Of a stretch of DNA of 64,000 nucleotides, positions 32,276 to 42,390 are shown piece after piece. The position numbers and the translations under genes are program-made. Under the pieces are notes generated by a model. That model was not told the origin of the DNA. It did no database searches and was given only the letters and a program-made list of their open reading frames with translations. Each line of letters opens with the position of its first letter. Position 1 is the stretch's first letter. Source of the stretch: Deefgea piscis (GTDB taxonomy: Bacteria; Pseudomonadota; Gammaproteobacteria; Burkholderiales; Chitinibacteraceae); NCBI RefSeq assembly GCF_013284055.1, contig NZ_CP054143.1, positions 1,240,001 to 1,304,000 of the forward strand, given 5' to 3'.

Positions 32276-33229
32276 ATGAGAAAAATCATAAACAAGATAA
32301 TCAACCGATGGCTTGTTCTTTCAACAAGAAAGAATGGTTATTTTATGGCAGCAAATTCTCTCTTTGGTATAGCAATAATACTAATTCCATTTGCGCATGA
32401 ATCATTTCAGGAGCTAATAGCAAAGATAATAATCGAAATCGCCTGCTCTAATTGGAACTTTGCTTGCGAAATCAAGCCAATCGTTAACAATTCGCAGCAG
32501 ATATATGTTCTCATTGGGATAATTAGCTGTATCCTAACAGGGCTATATTTATATCACAAAGGCCAGACCCCCCCAAAAAATAAGCCCAACAAGAGAATAA
32601 CCCCCCAAATTGACCCCATTGGCAGCAATAATAACGTTAAATTATTCTCGTATTGTGGATCAATATTGCATATCAACAATATTGAAGTGGTTGTAACTTC
32701 TGAGAATCAATGGCTAAACATAGGAACAGGGGAGTCAATGTCTTCTAGAATTAGGATATTATCCTCAGAGAAAGACGAGAAAGGGCAAACCATAATTTGT
32801 CACATTGAAAAAGAAATTAACTATTGGAAAAAAAATAAAGGAATTGGGCCCTACCAAACAGGTGAAACCATTGAAATCAAAGCTGCAAAGAATACAGATG
32901 CTTACGCCCGAGGAGTAAGACATACAATTCATGCAGTCGCCCTGAAAAAATGCTCAGAAACTGGAGAAAAAAAGATATCCGAGACAACAAATAAAAAAAT
33001 AATTGATAAATGTTTGAAATTCTGCGAAGCGAATAACATTTCATCAATATTTATACCTATATTTGGGCTTGGCGCAGGAGAAATTGACGAGGAATTGGCT
33101 ATTCCAGCAACAATAAACCCGATTATTAACGGCATGAAAGAGTACAGCAATAATCTGGATGTATATTTTGGAACCTACAGAGAGGGCGATGCAGAAAAGG
33201 TCAAAATGTACCTTGAAGATAATCTATGA
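32276..33229 (+). CDS. Membrane-anchored macro-domain protein
   Basis: A 317-residue protein from ATG 32276; the frame is open back to a TTG at 32225 inside the repeat. Two membrane helices lie near residues 24-40 and 76-93. A basic linker follows, then a macro domain at about 128-315. Its signs are IEVVVTSENQWLNIGTGESM (first strand and loop), RHTIHAVAL, and KCLKFCEANNISSIFIPIFG leading into the phosphate-binding loop GLGAGE (264-269). Macro domains bind or hydrolyse ADP-ribose and related nucleotides. Its last four bases overlap the next gene (ATGA), so it is coupled to the nucleotidyltransferase. Composition is AT-rich. Which ligand it binds, and whether it is enzyme or sensor, is open. 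Confidence 0.75.
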   Translation: MRKIINKIINRWLVLSTRKNGYFMAANSLFGIAIILIPFAHESFQELIAKIIIEIACSNWNFACEIKPIVNNSQQIYVLIGIISCILTGLYLYHKGQTPPKNKPNKRITPQIDPIGSNNNVKLFSYCGSILHINNIEVVVTSENQWLNIGTGESMSSRIRILSSEKDEKGQTIICHIEKEINYWKKNKGIGPYQTGETIEIKAAKNTDAYARGVRHTIHAVALKKCSETGEKKISETTNKKIIDKCLKFCEANNISSIFIPIFGLGAGEIDEELAIPATINPIINGMKEYSNNLDVYFGTYREGDAEKVKMYLEDNL

Positions 33230-33624
33230 ATAACGCAATCGGCTATGCATGTGGCACATTTGATTTACTTCACAAAGGCCACATAAGTTTTCTCGCAAAC
33301 TGTAAAAAAAAATGTTCCGTACTATTAGTTTTTGTAGATTCTGACACCAAGGTCAAGTTACGAAAAGGAATAGGAAGACCAATTGAATGCGAGAGTACAA
33401 GAATAAACAAATTAAAAAAAACAGGACTTGCAGATGCAATTTTCTTAAAAGAAGATTGCACTATAGAAATCTATGAAAAAATAAAATTTAATATTTACTT
33501 TCACGCCAACGACAGGAGAATCAATGAAGACCTTAAAAAACACCTGCAAAACAACAATGTCGAGATAGTAACCCTGCAATATAGCTATGAAATTTCAACA
33601 TCCTCACTAATTATGGATTCGTAA
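33226..33624 (+). CDS. Cytidylyltransferase-like HxGH nucleotidyltransferase
   Basis: A 132-residue protein of the TagD/RfaE-like nucleotidyltransferase fold. It has YACGTFDLLHKGHISFL with the HxGH motif at residues 16-19, LLVFVDSDTKVKLRKGIGRP, and a C-terminal ISTSSLI that matches the ISTT-like nucleotide-contact motif. Length fits glycerol-3-phosphate cytidylyltransferases. The normal reaction moves CMP or AMP from CTP/ATP to a phosphate-bearing substrate. Here, beside a macro domain and a likely ADP-ribosyltransferase, the substrate may instead be an NAD- or ADP-ribose-derived compound (inference). Its 3' end overlaps the convergent ART gene by 40 bp. Confidence 0.8.
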   Translation: MNNAIGYACGTFDLLHKGHISFLANCKKKCSVLLVFVDSDTKVKLRKGIGRPIECESTRINKLKKTGLADAIFLKEDCTIEIYEKIKFNIYFHANDRRINEDLKKHLQNNNVEIVTLQYSYEISTSSLIMDS

Positions 33625-34187
33625 AAAGACAGGGGCATGATCTCCACATCATAAATTAGATTGCCATTATATAACGAAACCAAAGTTTGATTAGGATAAG
33701 CAGATTCTAGCTGGATTTGAGACTGCAACTTATCTTTTATGTAAACATTATGGATTATATAGTCACACTTCAAATACCGAACAACCATATTTGTAATTAT
33801 TCTGTCATCACATCTAATGTCTTTTCTCTTCTTTATCGAAAGATCTCTTCTTGCCAGCAAAGACAAATACTCACTTCTAATTAACTCACCCTTGACTTGA
33901 TTGTAAAGAGCAAGTCCGGATCTTGTCCTCAGATCTAATCCATTATCAGTTAATCTAATTCTTGCACGAACCACGGCTAGCTCTTCATTTGGCCATTTAA
34001 ATTGCGCCCATTCAAAAGCACTCATTGCACCTGAAGACAATCCATCAGTTACAAAGTAAATACCCCAGCCTAGCCAATCATCTTCATTCTTTGATGAAAT
34101 AAAGCCATCTTTTAAGATTTTTATCGAGTTGCTTAAAGAAGTACCATGATAAACAACTAGTTCTTTACTAGGCAGCACTAGAGTCAC
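33585..34187 (-). CDS. Probable ADP-ribosyltransferase-fold protein (PARP/DUF3990-like)
   Basis: A 200-residue protein. Near the start is VVYHGTSLSNSIKILKDGF with the histidine H14 of the H-Y-type ART active site, then WLGWGIYFVTDG with the tyrosine Y44 in the expected place. The third catalytic residue is not certain. ARTs move ADP-ribose from NAD to a target and are common toxins or effectors. It starts at GTG 34187 (or GTG 34178), right behind the metH stop; GAGG overlapping that stop serves as RBS, so it can be read from the metH transcript. It is AT-rich like the two genes it faces. The fold call rests on two motifs only. Confidence 0.6.
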   Translation of the reverse strand: MTLVLPSKELVVYHGTSLSNSIKILKDGFISSKNEDDWLGWGIYFVTDGLSSGAMSAFEWAQFKWPNEELAVVRARIRLTDNGLDLRTRSGLALYNQVKGELIRSEYLSLLARRDLSIKKRKDIRCDDRIITNMVVRYLKCDYIIHNVYIKDKLQSQIQLESAYPNQTLVSLYNGNLIYDVEIMPLSFYESIISEDVEIS

Positions 34188-34190
34188 ACC

Positions 34191-37100
34191 TCACGCCACA
34201 TACCCCAAATTCGGTGCCAAATCCCGCTCGGCCTGAGCAAGACTCACCCCACGCCGCTGGGCATAATCTTCCACCTGATCCAGCGTCACTTTCCCCACGC
34301 CAAAGTAGCGGGATTCTGGGTGGCTAAAGTAAAAACCACTCACCGCTGCGGTTGGCAACATGGCGTAGCCCTCAGTCAGCGTCATGCCGATGTTGGGCGC
34401 ATTGAGCACTTTGAATAAATCGACTTTTGGCGTGTGGTCAGGGCAGGCCGGGTAGCCCGGCGCTGGGCGCACGCCGACGTATTTTTCGTCGATTAAATCG
34501 TCGTTGCTCAGCGCTTCATCTTGGGCGTAGCCCCATAGTTCGGTGCGAACGCGGTAGTGCATGTGTTCGGCAAAGGCTTCGGCAAAACGGTCGGCCAGTG
34601 ATTTAAGCAAGATGGCGTTGTAGTCGTCGTTGGCGTCTTCAAAGGCTTTAACTGGCGCGTCGATGCCGATGCCGCCGGTAACGGCAAAGGCGCCGATATA
34701 GTCTGCCACGCCGCTTTCTTTGGGGGCGATAAAGTCGGCCAAGCACCAGTTGGGTTTCACATCGCCCGTTTTCGGCTTCGGCAATTGCTGGCGCAGATTG
34801 TGCCAAGTCATGATGGGTTTGCGCTCAGCGGCTTGGTCGACTGAAGTCGACCCTACATCACTTGGATCGTAGAGCTCGATGTCGTCGTGATTAACGCTGG
34901 CGGCGGGGAAAAAGCCAATTACGCCAGCAGCGGCAATCCATTTTTCATCGACGATTTTTTTCAGCATCGCTTTGGCATCGGCGTACAAGCTACGCGCGGC
35001 TTCGCCGACGATTTCGTCTTGCAAGATGGCCGGATAGCGGCCGTGTAATTCCCAGCTTTGAAAGAACGGCGTCCAGTCGATAAAGGGCTCGATATCAGCC
35101 AAGCTATAGTCGGTATATTCACGTACGCCAAGAAAGCTAGGCTTTGGCGGGGTATACGTTGACCAATCAGGGCTAAATTTATGTGAGCGCGCCTCAGCCA
35201 AACTAATCAATTTAGTGCGATCTTTGCTTTCAAAAATCTCGCGCGCCTTGGTGTATTCGGCTTTCACGCCAGCCACAAACGCCGGTTTTAACTCATCGCT
35301 GAGTAGATTCGAGCACACGCCCACCGCGCGGCTGGCGTCGGCAACGTAGATGACTTGGTCATTTTGATAATGCGGCTCGATTTTAACGGCGGTATGCACT
35401 TTGGATGTGGTTGCGCCGCCAATCAGCAGCGGAATGGTAAAGCCTTGGCGCTGCATTTCTTTGGCCACGTGGCTCATTTCTTCCAGACTTGGCGTAATCA
35501 GGCCCGATAGTCCAATGATGTCGGCGTTGATTTCGCGCGCGGTATCGAGGATTTTTTGCGCCGGTACCATCACGCCCAAGTCGGTGACTTGGTAGTTATT
35601 ACAGCGCAGCACCACGGCGACGATGTTTTTGCCAATATCGTGCACATCGCCTTTCACCGTGGCCATCACGATCACGCCTTTGGCGGGTTCGTCTTGTAGG
35701 CCGAGGGCGATTTTTTCGGCTTCGATAAATGGCTCTAAATGCGCCACGGCGGCTTTCATCACGCGCGCGGCTTTCACCACTTGCGGCAAGAACATTTTGC
35801 CGGCGCCAAACAAATCACCGACCACGTTCATGCCGGTCATTAAATGCCCTTCGATGACATGAATTGGCCGTTCCACCGAAACGCGAGCGGCTTCGGTGTC
35901 TTCGATAATAAAGGTGGTAATGCCTTTGACCAGCGAATGGGTGATGCGCTCTTGCAGCGGTAATTCGCGCCAGCTTAAGTCTTCACCTTTGGCCACATTG
36001 GCGTCGCCTTTAAAGGCTTCGGCCAGCGTAATCAGCGCCTCGGTTGCGGCAAGGGCGTCGTCGGTTTTCATTAACACGACTGATTCAATCGCATCGCGCA
36101 GCGTTGGTGCCACTTGGTCGTAGGTTTCTAGCGCACCGGCGTTGACGATACCCATCGTCATGCCTTTGGCAATGGCGTGGTACAAGAATACGGCGTGAAT
36201 CGCTTCACGTACTTTGTTATTACCACGGAACGAGAACGACACATTCGAGACGCCGCCGCTGATTTTGGCGTGCGGCAGATTGTGCTTAATCCAGCCAGTG
36301 GCTTCGATAAAATCGAGGCCGTAGCGGGCGTGTTCATCGATGCCGGTGGCAACGGCAAAAATATTTGGGTCAAAAATAATATCGGCAGGGTGAAAGCCAA
36401 TCTCGTCGACCAAGATGCGGTAGGATTTTTCGCAAATTTCGATTTTGCGCGCATAGGTGTCGGCTTGGCCCAGCTCGTCAAACGCCATCACGATCACGGC
36501 CGCGCCGTACATTTTGAGCAATTTGGCTTGCTCAATAAATTTGGCTACGCCTTCTTTCATCGAGATCGAATTGACGATGCATTTGCCCTGCACGCATTTA
36601 AGGCCAGCTTCGATGACTTCCCATTTGGATGAGTCGATCATGATTGGCACGCGGCTAATATCGGGCTCGGCAGCAATCAGGTTGAGGAAGGTGACCATCG
36701 CTTTATGCGCGTCGAGCATGCCCTCGTCCATATTGATGTCGATAATCTGCGCGCCGTTGACCACTTGTTGCCGTGCCACATCGAGCGCGGCGGTGTAGTC
36801 GCCAGCTAAAATCAAGCGCGCAAAGGCTTTTGAGCCGGTGACATTGGTGCGTTCACCCACGTTCACAAATAAATCATGGTCGCCGATATTAAATGGCTCT
36901 AAACCAGACAGTCGGCATTTGGCTTCGATGCTGGGTTTTTTACGTGGTGGCAAGTCTTTTACCGCTTGATACATCGCGGCAATATGCTCCGGCGTAGTGC
37001 CACAGCAGCCGCCGATAATATTGGCAAAGCCCGATTCGGCCCATTCGCGAATATCGACGGCCATCATGGCGGGGTCGAGATCGTAGCCGGTGGGCGCTAG

Positions 37101-37943
37101 CGGATTGGGCAAACCGGCATTGGCATGCACTGATACATAGCAGTCCGAAATCCGGCTCATTTCTTCTACATACGGGCGCAGCAAATCGGGGCCGAGCGCG
37201 CAATTTAGACCAAATGAGATCGGGTCGGCGTGGCGCAGCGAATTATAAAAAGCTTCGGTGGTTTGCCCAGTGAGCGTGCGGCCCGATTGATCGGTAATGG
37301 TGCCGGAAATCATAATCGGCAATTCTTCGAGTTCGGGGCGATCCGCGAAGTATTTCTTAATCGCAAACACCGCCGCTTTGGCGTTGAGCGTATCAAAAAT
37401 GGTTTCGACCAATAAAATATCCGCGCCACCTTGCACGAGGCCGTCGATGGCCTCGAGGTAGGTTTCAACCAGCGCATCAAACGTCACATTGCGAAAGCCC
37501 GGGTCGTTGACATCAGGAGAGATTGAGCAGGTGCGGCTGGTTGGGCCGAGTACGCCAGCGCAAAAGCGCGGTTTTTCTGGGGTTTTCGCCGTTTGCGCCA
37601 CGCACAGGTCTTTGACCAATTTGGCGGCAGCAAAATTGAGCTCCCAGACTAATGCTTGCATTTCATAATCGGCCATCGCAATCGCGGTGCCGTTAAAGCT
37701 ATTGGTTTCGATAATATCCGCGCCAGCATCAAGGTAGGCTTGGTGAATATCGCTAATGATCTGTGGCTGGGTCAGCACCAGTAAATCGTTATTGCCTTTG
37801 ACGTCGGTATGCCAGTCGGCAAAACGCTCGCCACGGTATTGCGCTTCATCGAGCTTATATTGCTGGATCATTGTCCCCATGCCGCCATCCAAAATCAGGA
37901 TGCGTTGTTCAAGTAAGCTTTGCAGTTGCGCGAAACGAGTCAT
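34191..37943 (-). CDS. metH: Cobalamin-dependent methionine synthase
   Basis: A 1,250-residue enzyme that moves a methyl group from 5-methyl-THF to homocysteine by way of B12. The N-terminal homocysteine domain has [10 protein letters not shown], then zinc cysteines at NCALG (near residue 246) and [10 protein letters not shown] (near 311). The pterin domain has [11 protein letters not shown]. The B12 domain has [10 protein letters not shown] with the cobalt-binding histidine (near 767). The C-terminal activation domain has YFSHPES and [12 protein letters not shown]. The start is ATG at 37941-37943 (MTRFAQLQ); the frame is open for another 74 residues of non-coding character. A short palindrome sits inside the frame at 34835-34852. 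No cobalamin riboswitch is seen upstream. Confidence 0.95.
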   Translation of the reverse strand: MTRFAQLQSLLEQRILILDGGMGTMIQQYKLDEAQYRGERFADWHTDVKGNNDLLVLTQPQIISDIHQAYLDAGADIIETNSFNGTAIAMADYEMQALVWELNFAAAKLVKDLCVAQTAKTPEKPRFCAGVLGPTSRTCSISPDVNDPGFRNVTFDALVETYLEAIDGLVQGGADILLVETIFDTLNAKAAVFAIKKYFADRPELEELPIMISGTITDQSGRTLTGQTTEAFYNSLRHADPISFGLNCALGPDLLRPYVEEMSRISDCYVSVHANAGLPNPLAPTGYDLDPAMMAVDIREWAESGFANIIGGCCGTTPEHIAAMYQAVKDLPPRKKPSIEAKCRLSGLEPFNIGDHDLFVNVGERTNVTGSKAFARLILAGDYTAALDVARQQVVNGAQIIDINMDEGMLDAHKAMVTFLNLIAAEPDISRVPIMIDSSKWEVIEAGLKCVQGKCIVNSISMKEGVAKFIEQAKLLKMYGAAVIVMAFDELGQADTYARKIEICEKSYRILVDEIGFHPADIIFDPNIFAVATGIDEHARYGLDFIEATGWIKHNLPHAKISGGVSNVSFSFRGNNKVREAIHAVFLYHAIAKGMTMGIVNAGALETYDQVAPTLRDAIESVVLMKTDDALAATEALITLAEAFKGDANVAKGEDLSWRELPLQERITHSLVKGITTFIIEDTEAARVSVERPIHVIEGHLMTGMNVVGDLFGAGKMFLPQVVKAARVMKAAVAHLEPFIEAEKIALGLQDEPAKGVIVMATVKGDVHDIGKNIVAVVLRCNNYQVTDLGVMVPAQKILDTAREINADIIGLSGLITPSLEEMSHVAKEMQRQGFTIPLLIGGATTSKVHTAVKIEPHYQNDQVIYVADASRAVGVCSNLLSDELKPAFVAGVKAEYTKAREIFESKDRTKLISLAEARSHKFSPDWSTYTPPKPSFLGVREYTDYSLADIEPFIDWTPFFQSWELHGRYPAILQDEIVGEAARSLYADAKAMLKKIVDEKWIAAAGVIGFFPAASVNHDDIELYDPSDVGSTSVDQAAERKPIMTWHNLRQQLPKPKTGDVKPNWCLADFIAPKESGVADYIGAFAVTGGIGIDAPVKAFEDANDDYNAILLKSLADRFAEAFAEHMHYRVRTELWGYAQDEALSNDDLIDEKYVGVRPAPGYPACPDHTPKVDLFKVLNAPNIGMTLTEGYAMLPTAAVSGFYFSHPESRYFGVGKVTLDQVEDYAQRRGVSLAQAERDLAPNLGYVA
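34835..34852. repeat. Palindrome inside metH
   Basis: GGTCGACT-GA-AGTCGACC, followed by CTAC. On the minus strand it begins GTAGGG, like the intergenic hairpins between 27.7 and 30.6 kb. It adds about 15 residues ([11 protein letters not shown] region) to the activation domain without breaking the frame. Confidence 0.6.
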
Positions 37944-38139
37944 GAATGAATCCAAAAAAATAAGGCGATGAACCTGACACTTTACCATGCAAAAGCGAGC
38001 TTGCCTTACCACTAACCGCGATTTTCCGCAGCAAAAGGTGACTATTTTGGTAAAAATGCCGCGATAGAGCGGACTTAGTACATTTTTTATCGCGGGAGAG
38101 CGGCATAAGCTAAGCGTATGATTTAGTGGAGTTCTTCTT

Positions 38140-38469
38140 ATGCCGCGTGCCATTGCCATGCCCACCCTGAAAGTGCCATATGTAACGCGAGTACATCCTT
38201 TGTCAGCGCGTACGCCAGCGGCGGATTTTCAGGCGCGGCAGACGGAAATCGCTGCGGCCAAGCAGCGCTCAACGCCTAATCGGGTATTGGCAGCGCAGCG
38301 TAATGAATTACAGATCAAGCCAATTAGCACTTTTCCGCATTTATCCTCGATGCTGATTCAGCAAATGCTACCTTCCCGTGGGGTATCGCAAGCTCGCATG
38401 ATGGCTTATCAAGCGGTTGCTGACGATGAGTCTACAGAAGTTGGTCAGCTGCTTGATTTATTGGCTTAA
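38140..38469 (+). CDS. Uncharacterised 109-residue protein
   Basis: A small basic protein, probably cytoplasmic, with a disordered first half ([18 protein letters not shown]) and a helical end ([20 protein letters not shown]). No family is recognised. GGAG lies 11 bases before ATG 38140. It is divergent from metH. Confidence 0.55.
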   Translation: MPRAIAMPTLKVPYVTRVHPLSARTPAADFQARQTEIAAAKQRSTPNRVLAAQRNELQIKPISTFPHLSSMLIQQMLPSRGVSQARMMAYQAVADDESTEVGQLLDLLA

Positions 38470-38566
38470 TTGCTGATTTCACCTGCTATCGGCTAAGGCA
38501 TGTGATTGTCATTTTCGGCCGGCGCTGAGGCCGCTATGCTGCAGCATGTTGGTTTTACGGTGGCGC

Positions 38567-39010
38567 ATGATGTCTGAGATGATGGTTTCCCGCAGTAGTT
38601 CTGTCGCTCGTGCAGCCAATGGCATGAATAATGCCGCTGCGGTTATGCTTGAGCTACAAAAGTCGAGCGTATCGACCACGGATTCAATTAAGCCCATTGA
38701 TGCCGCGCCCAGCCGCAGCGCAGAAAAACCACCCGTAGATGCGGTGTCGATTTCGGATGCCGCAAAGAAAAAACAGTCCGAAGACGCCGAACAATTCACC
38801 GAGCAAGTCGCCAGCAAGCAAGCAACACCAACCCCAACGCCGCCAGCACCACCAGCTACGGCGGCGAAAGCGGCAGAGCCCGCGACTGAGCCAGTAGCAA
38901 AACCCGCCAATTCACGGCCAGCCGCAGCGGCTGCCGCCCAATATGCGCAGCAACAAGCTAGCGCCAATAGCAAACCCAGCACCGCACCCAATATCAGCGA
39001 AACCGCTTAA
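38567..39010 (+). CDS. Possible Ala/Pro-rich protein of unknown function
   Basis: 147 residues from ATG 38567 with GGTGG upstream. The first 35 residues are helical (VARAANGMNNAAAVMLELQ). The rest is low-complexity Ala/Pro/Thr/Lys, as in disordered linkers; VDAVSISDAAKKKQ is reminiscent of small flagellar or phasin-like tails. The opposite strand is also open over most of it. I favour the plus strand because of the RBS and the credible N-terminus, but it remains uncertain. Confidence 0.5.
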   Translation: MMSEMMVSRSSSVARAANGMNNAAAVMLELQKSSVSTTDSIKPIDAAPSRSAEKPPVDAVSISDAAKKKQSEDAEQFTEQVASKQATPTPTPPAPPATAAKAAEPATEPVAKPANSRPAAAAAAQYAQQQASANSKPSTAPNISETA

Positions 39011-39252
39011 ATCGGATTGGCTTTAATGCTGCATATCGATCAGGTTTGCGCTTGATTGATCGCCTTGGTGTGCGCTTAATTTGGCTTTTTTTTGCTTTGC
39101 CGCAAGGCGATGACGCTTGCTGGCCTTGCTGGTAAAAAAGCGCGTATCGGCGCTTTAAGCTTGCGAGTATGATTTTTGTCGAAGAGAGTGCGGGTTTGCT
39201 GATCTTTGGTGTGTTACCCAGACCCAAGTCTCTCGCATTCATGGAGAAAGCA

Positions 39253-40023
39253 ATGATCGTGGGTTCTTTAGCAGGAAAAGTCGCGCTGGTAATGGGTATT
39301 GCCAACGAAGATTCAATTGCCTATGGCGTAGCCAAAGCGTTAAAAGCGCGTGGTGCCGAATTGATTTTGACGTATCAAACCGAAAAAACGCTGAAGTATA
39401 TTCAGCCCATTATCGATGAATTGCAGCCCGGTATTGTGCAGTTGTGCGATGTGCAAGATGAGGCGGCGATGGTGGCGGTGTTTGCAGCGATTGCGCAAAA
39501 ATATGCGCATCTTGATATTGCGGTGCATTCAATTGCCTTTGCCCAAAAAGAAGATTTACATGGCCGCGTAGTCGATAGCTCGGCGGCGGGTTTTGCCTTG
39601 GCAATGGATGTGTCTTGTCATTCGTTTATCCGCATGGCGCATCGCGCCGAGGCTTTAATGGATAGAGGCGGCACGCTATTGGCCATGAGCTATTACGGCG
39701 CAGAAAAAGTCGTTCCTAATTACGGCATGATGGGGCCGGTGAAAGCCGCGCTCGAAAGCTCGGTGCGCTATATGGCCAGCGAGCTGGGCCCGAAAAAAAT
39801 CCGCGTGCACGCGGTGTCTCCCGGCCCAGTTAAAACCCGTGCCGCTAGTGGTATTCGTGAGTTTGATTTGTTGATTAGTAATGGCGCGGGTAGCGCACCA
39901 CTGCGCGAATTGCCGGGGATTGATGACGTTGGCGAGGCGTGCGCCTTTTTGTGTGAAGACGGTGCAGCGCGGATGACGGGTAGCACTTTGTATATTGATG
40001 GCGGGATGAATATCCTCGCTTGA
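39253..40023 (+). CDS. fabI: Enoyl-[acyl-carrier-protein] reductase FabI
   Basis: A 256-residue SDR-family enzyme that reduces the enoyl-ACP double bond in fatty acid elongation. It starts VGSLAGKVALVMGIANEDSI (cofactor-binding turn). The catalytic set lies in LAMSYYGAEKVVPNYGMMG and PVKAALE, with Y157 and K164 spaced as in FabI and a Tyr about ten residues earlier. The end TGSTLYIDGGMNI is typical. GGAG lies six bases before ATG 39253. A strong terminator follows. Some residues differ from E. coli FabI (for example the GMMGPVK stretch), so it may be a sister paralogue. Confidence 0.88.
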   Translation: MIVGSLAGKVALVMGIANEDSIAYGVAKALKARGAELILTYQTEKTLKYIQPIIDELQPGIVQLCDVQDEAAMVAVFAAIAQKYAHLDIAVHSIAFAQKEDLHGRVVDSSAAGFALAMDVSCHSFIRMAHRAEALMDRGGTLLAMSYYGAEKVVPNYGMMGPVKAALESSVRYMASELGPKKIRVHAVSPGPVKTRAASGIREFDLLISNGAGSAPLRELPGIDDVGEACAFLCEDGAARMTGSTLYIDGGMNILA

Positions 40024-40049
40024 TAGGCTGTAGCGTGTTGTGTAGCCAT

Positions 40050-40085
40050 AAAAAAATACCCCAGTTTTAAACTGGGGTATTTTTA
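40050..40085. terminator. Terminator between fabI and pta
   Basis: ATACCCCAG (40056-40064) pairs with CTGGGGTAT (40072-40080), with A-runs and T-runs on both sides; it serves both convergent genes. Confidence 0.92.
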
Positions 40086-40124
40086 TGCAGGCCATTAAAT
40101 ACAATGGCTAGATGGATATACCGC

Positions 40125-42176
40125 TTAACCTAGCATTTGCTCGGCTTGAATTGCAGTCAATGCAATCGTAAACACGATATCGTCTACCAAAGCACCACGC
40201 GACAAGTCATTCACCGGTTTACGCAAGCCTTGCAGCATTGGGCCAACGCTGACTACATCGGCACTACGTTGTACCGCTTTATACGTGGTATTGCCGGTAT
40301 TCAAATCAGGGAAGACAAACACTGTGGCTTGACCTGCAACCAGACTACCCGGCGCTTTTTGCTGACCGACTTCAAGTACTGATGCCGCATCGTATTGCAA
40401 TGGACCATCAATCATCAGTTGTGGATGGCGCGCTTTGGCGATTTCAGTCGCGCTGCGTACTTTATCCACATCCACACCCGTACCAGATTGGCCGGTTGAG
40501 TAGCTAATCATTGCCACTTTTGGATCAATACCAAAGGCTTTGGCTGAGTAAGCACTTTGTGCAGCGATTTCGGCCAATTGATCGGCGTCTGGGTTTGGAT
40601 TCACTGCGCAATCGCCGTAAACCAAGACTTGTTCTGGCATCAGCATAAAGAATACCGATGACACAATCGACGAGCCCGGTGCGGTTTTGATCAATTGCAA
40701 GGCTGGACGAATGGTATTGGCGGTAGTATGGATTGCACCTGATACCAAGCCATCCACTTCATCAATGGCCAACATCATGGTACCGAGTACCACATTGTCT
40801 TCGAGTTGACGCAAAGCTTGGATTTCAGTGAGACCTTTGCTCTTACGCAATTCAACCATTGGCGCGACGTATTGCGCGCGAATTTCTTCAGGATCTAGGA
40901 TTTCTAGCGAAGCCGGTAATGTCAAACCTTGTGAAGCGGCAATGCCTTCAATCACTGCGCGATTACCCAGCAATACGCAGCGCGCGATGCCTTTTTCTTC
41001 ACAAGCAATCGCCGCATTAATCGTGCGTGGCTCTTCGCCTTCTGGCAAGACAATACGTTTATTGGCGTTACGGGCTTTTTGAATTAACTGGTAACGGAAC
41101 GCTGGCGGGCTTAGGTGATGCGCGCCTTTGGTTTGTACGCCCACATGCAAAGCGTCGCTATCGAGTTGTTCGGCGACTGAATTCATCACCAAGCTCATCC
41201 GATCTTTGTCGTCTGCTGGCACGGCGGTTGGTACTTGGCTAATTGCCAGTGCGGTACTAAAGCTATCGCCTTCGGTACGCAATACTGGAATACCGGTGTG
41301 GAAGGCCATTTCAGTAAAGGCGCGTACGGTTTCATTCAGTTCGGTATTGTGCGTCAAGATCAAGCCGGCCAATTGCACGCCGTTGCTGGCGGCTAAGGCG
41401 GTCGCCAAAATCACATCATCACGGTCGCCCGAGCTGACAATCAACGCGCCGGGTTTCAGACGACGAATGACTTCAGGTACGGCGCGAGCGGCAACCACGG
41501 TTTCGCTGACGCGGCGTTTAGTGAGCTCACCTTTAACGATGATCTCGGCATTTAAATGCAAAGCCACGTCAATCGTGCGCGGTGCGAGTAGTTTTGAATC
41601 AAATTGCACCACGCCCCAGATTTTGAGTTCGCCGATTTCGGCTTGTAGTGCGGCTTTATCAAAGTCGGCAGGCGCTTTGTTGAGAATCACGCCGCCCACT
41701 TGTACGCCTTCATTGCGAAATTGACGTTCGGCGATTTTGATTTCTTCGCTAATGTTTTTTTCGCTGGCGTCGCTGACCAAAATCACCGTGGCTTGCAAGC
41801 CCAGTGCCATTTCGGTATTCAATTGGGTGGTAAAAGGATTGCTTGGATCTGGATGCAAACCTTCAACCACTAACACATCGGCATCTTTGCCGGCGGCCAT
41901 GCTCATGGTGATGATTTCTTCGAGTAAATCATCAGTTTCGTCGATTGAAACTTGTTCAATCGCGTAGTTGGCTGGCAAGGCATCAGGAACGTCAAGCTGG
42001 CAAATTTGGCGGGCAAAGTGCGTTGAGCGTTCAACATCGCAAACATTGCGATCTTGAGCAACTGGTTTAACAAAACCGACTTTAAGGCCTTGATTTTGCA
42101 GGCAACGGACCACGCCTAAAGTGACTGAAGTCAGGCCGACATTTAAGCGAGTTGGAGCGATAAAAAATGTTTGCAT
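40125..42176 (-). CDS. pta: Phosphate acetyltransferase
   Basis: A 683-residue long-form Pta that interconverts acetyl phosphate and acetyl-CoA. The N-terminal part is an AAA/BioD-like domain (FFIAPTRLNVGLTSVTLGVV). The middle is a DRTGG-like domain (ALIVSSGDRDDVILATALAA). The C-terminal catalytic domain has RIVLPEGEEPRTINAA, GAIHTTANTIRPALQLI and KVAMISYSTGQSGTG, and ends with the DLSRGALVDDIVFTIALTA block. No ackA is in the window. With phosphoketolase (49694) it can turn pentose-derived acetyl phosphate into acetyl-CoA. Confidence 0.93.
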   Translation of the reverse strand: MQTFFIAPTRLNVGLTSVTLGVVRCLQNQGLKVGFVKPVAQDRNVCDVERSTHFARQICQLDVPDALPANYAIEQVSIDETDDLLEEIITMSMAAGKDADVLVVEGLHPDPSNPFTTQLNTEMALGLQATVILVSDASEKNISEEIKIAERQFRNEGVQVGGVILNKAPADFDKAALQAEIGELKIWGVVQFDSKLLAPRTIDVALHLNAEIIVKGELTKRRVSETVVAARAVPEVIRRLKPGALIVSSGDRDDVILATALAASNGVQLAGLILTHNTELNETVRAFTEMAFHTGIPVLRTEGDSFSTALAISQVPTAVPADDKDRMSLVMNSVAEQLDSDALHVGVQTKGAHHLSPPAFRYQLIQKARNANKRIVLPEGEEPRTINAAIACEEKGIARCVLLGNRAVIEGIAASQGLTLPASLEILDPEEIRAQYVAPMVELRKSKGLTEIQALRQLEDNVVLGTMMLAIDEVDGLVSGAIHTTANTIRPALQLIKTAPGSSIVSSVFFMLMPEQVLVYGDCAVNPNPDADQLAEIAAQSAYSAKAFGIDPKVAMISYSTGQSGTGVDVDKVRSATEIAKARHPQLMIDGPLQYDAASVLEVGQQKAPGSLVAGQATVFVFPDLNTGNTTYKAVQRSADVVSVGPMLQGLRKPVNDLSRGALVDDIVFTIALTAIQAEQMLG

Positions 42177-42390
42177 TGGAGAAACCTAAGTCTAGTGCAC
42201 CCGTAACAAGGGCAGATCGCGTGACTATAACGCGGCTAAGGTTTTCTTTATATGACACAACTCTATTTTTGATGAATTTATTAGCGGTACTTTTCCCAAA
42301 TTACTTTGTGCAATGCTTACCTTTTGCCTCACTTTCTCCAGCGCAGTTGTGCTTGCTAGAATAAGATAGAAGATCAATAAGGAGATACGA

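Noticed and set aside
37944-38139. Cobalamin riboswitch before metH
   Set aside because: No B12-box-like sequence or extended pairing could be found in this 196-bp gap.
38509-38991. Minus-strand frame opposite the Ala/Pro-rich gene
   Set aside because: It is the antisense of a low-complexity GC-rich gene, and the plus strand has the RBS and better start.
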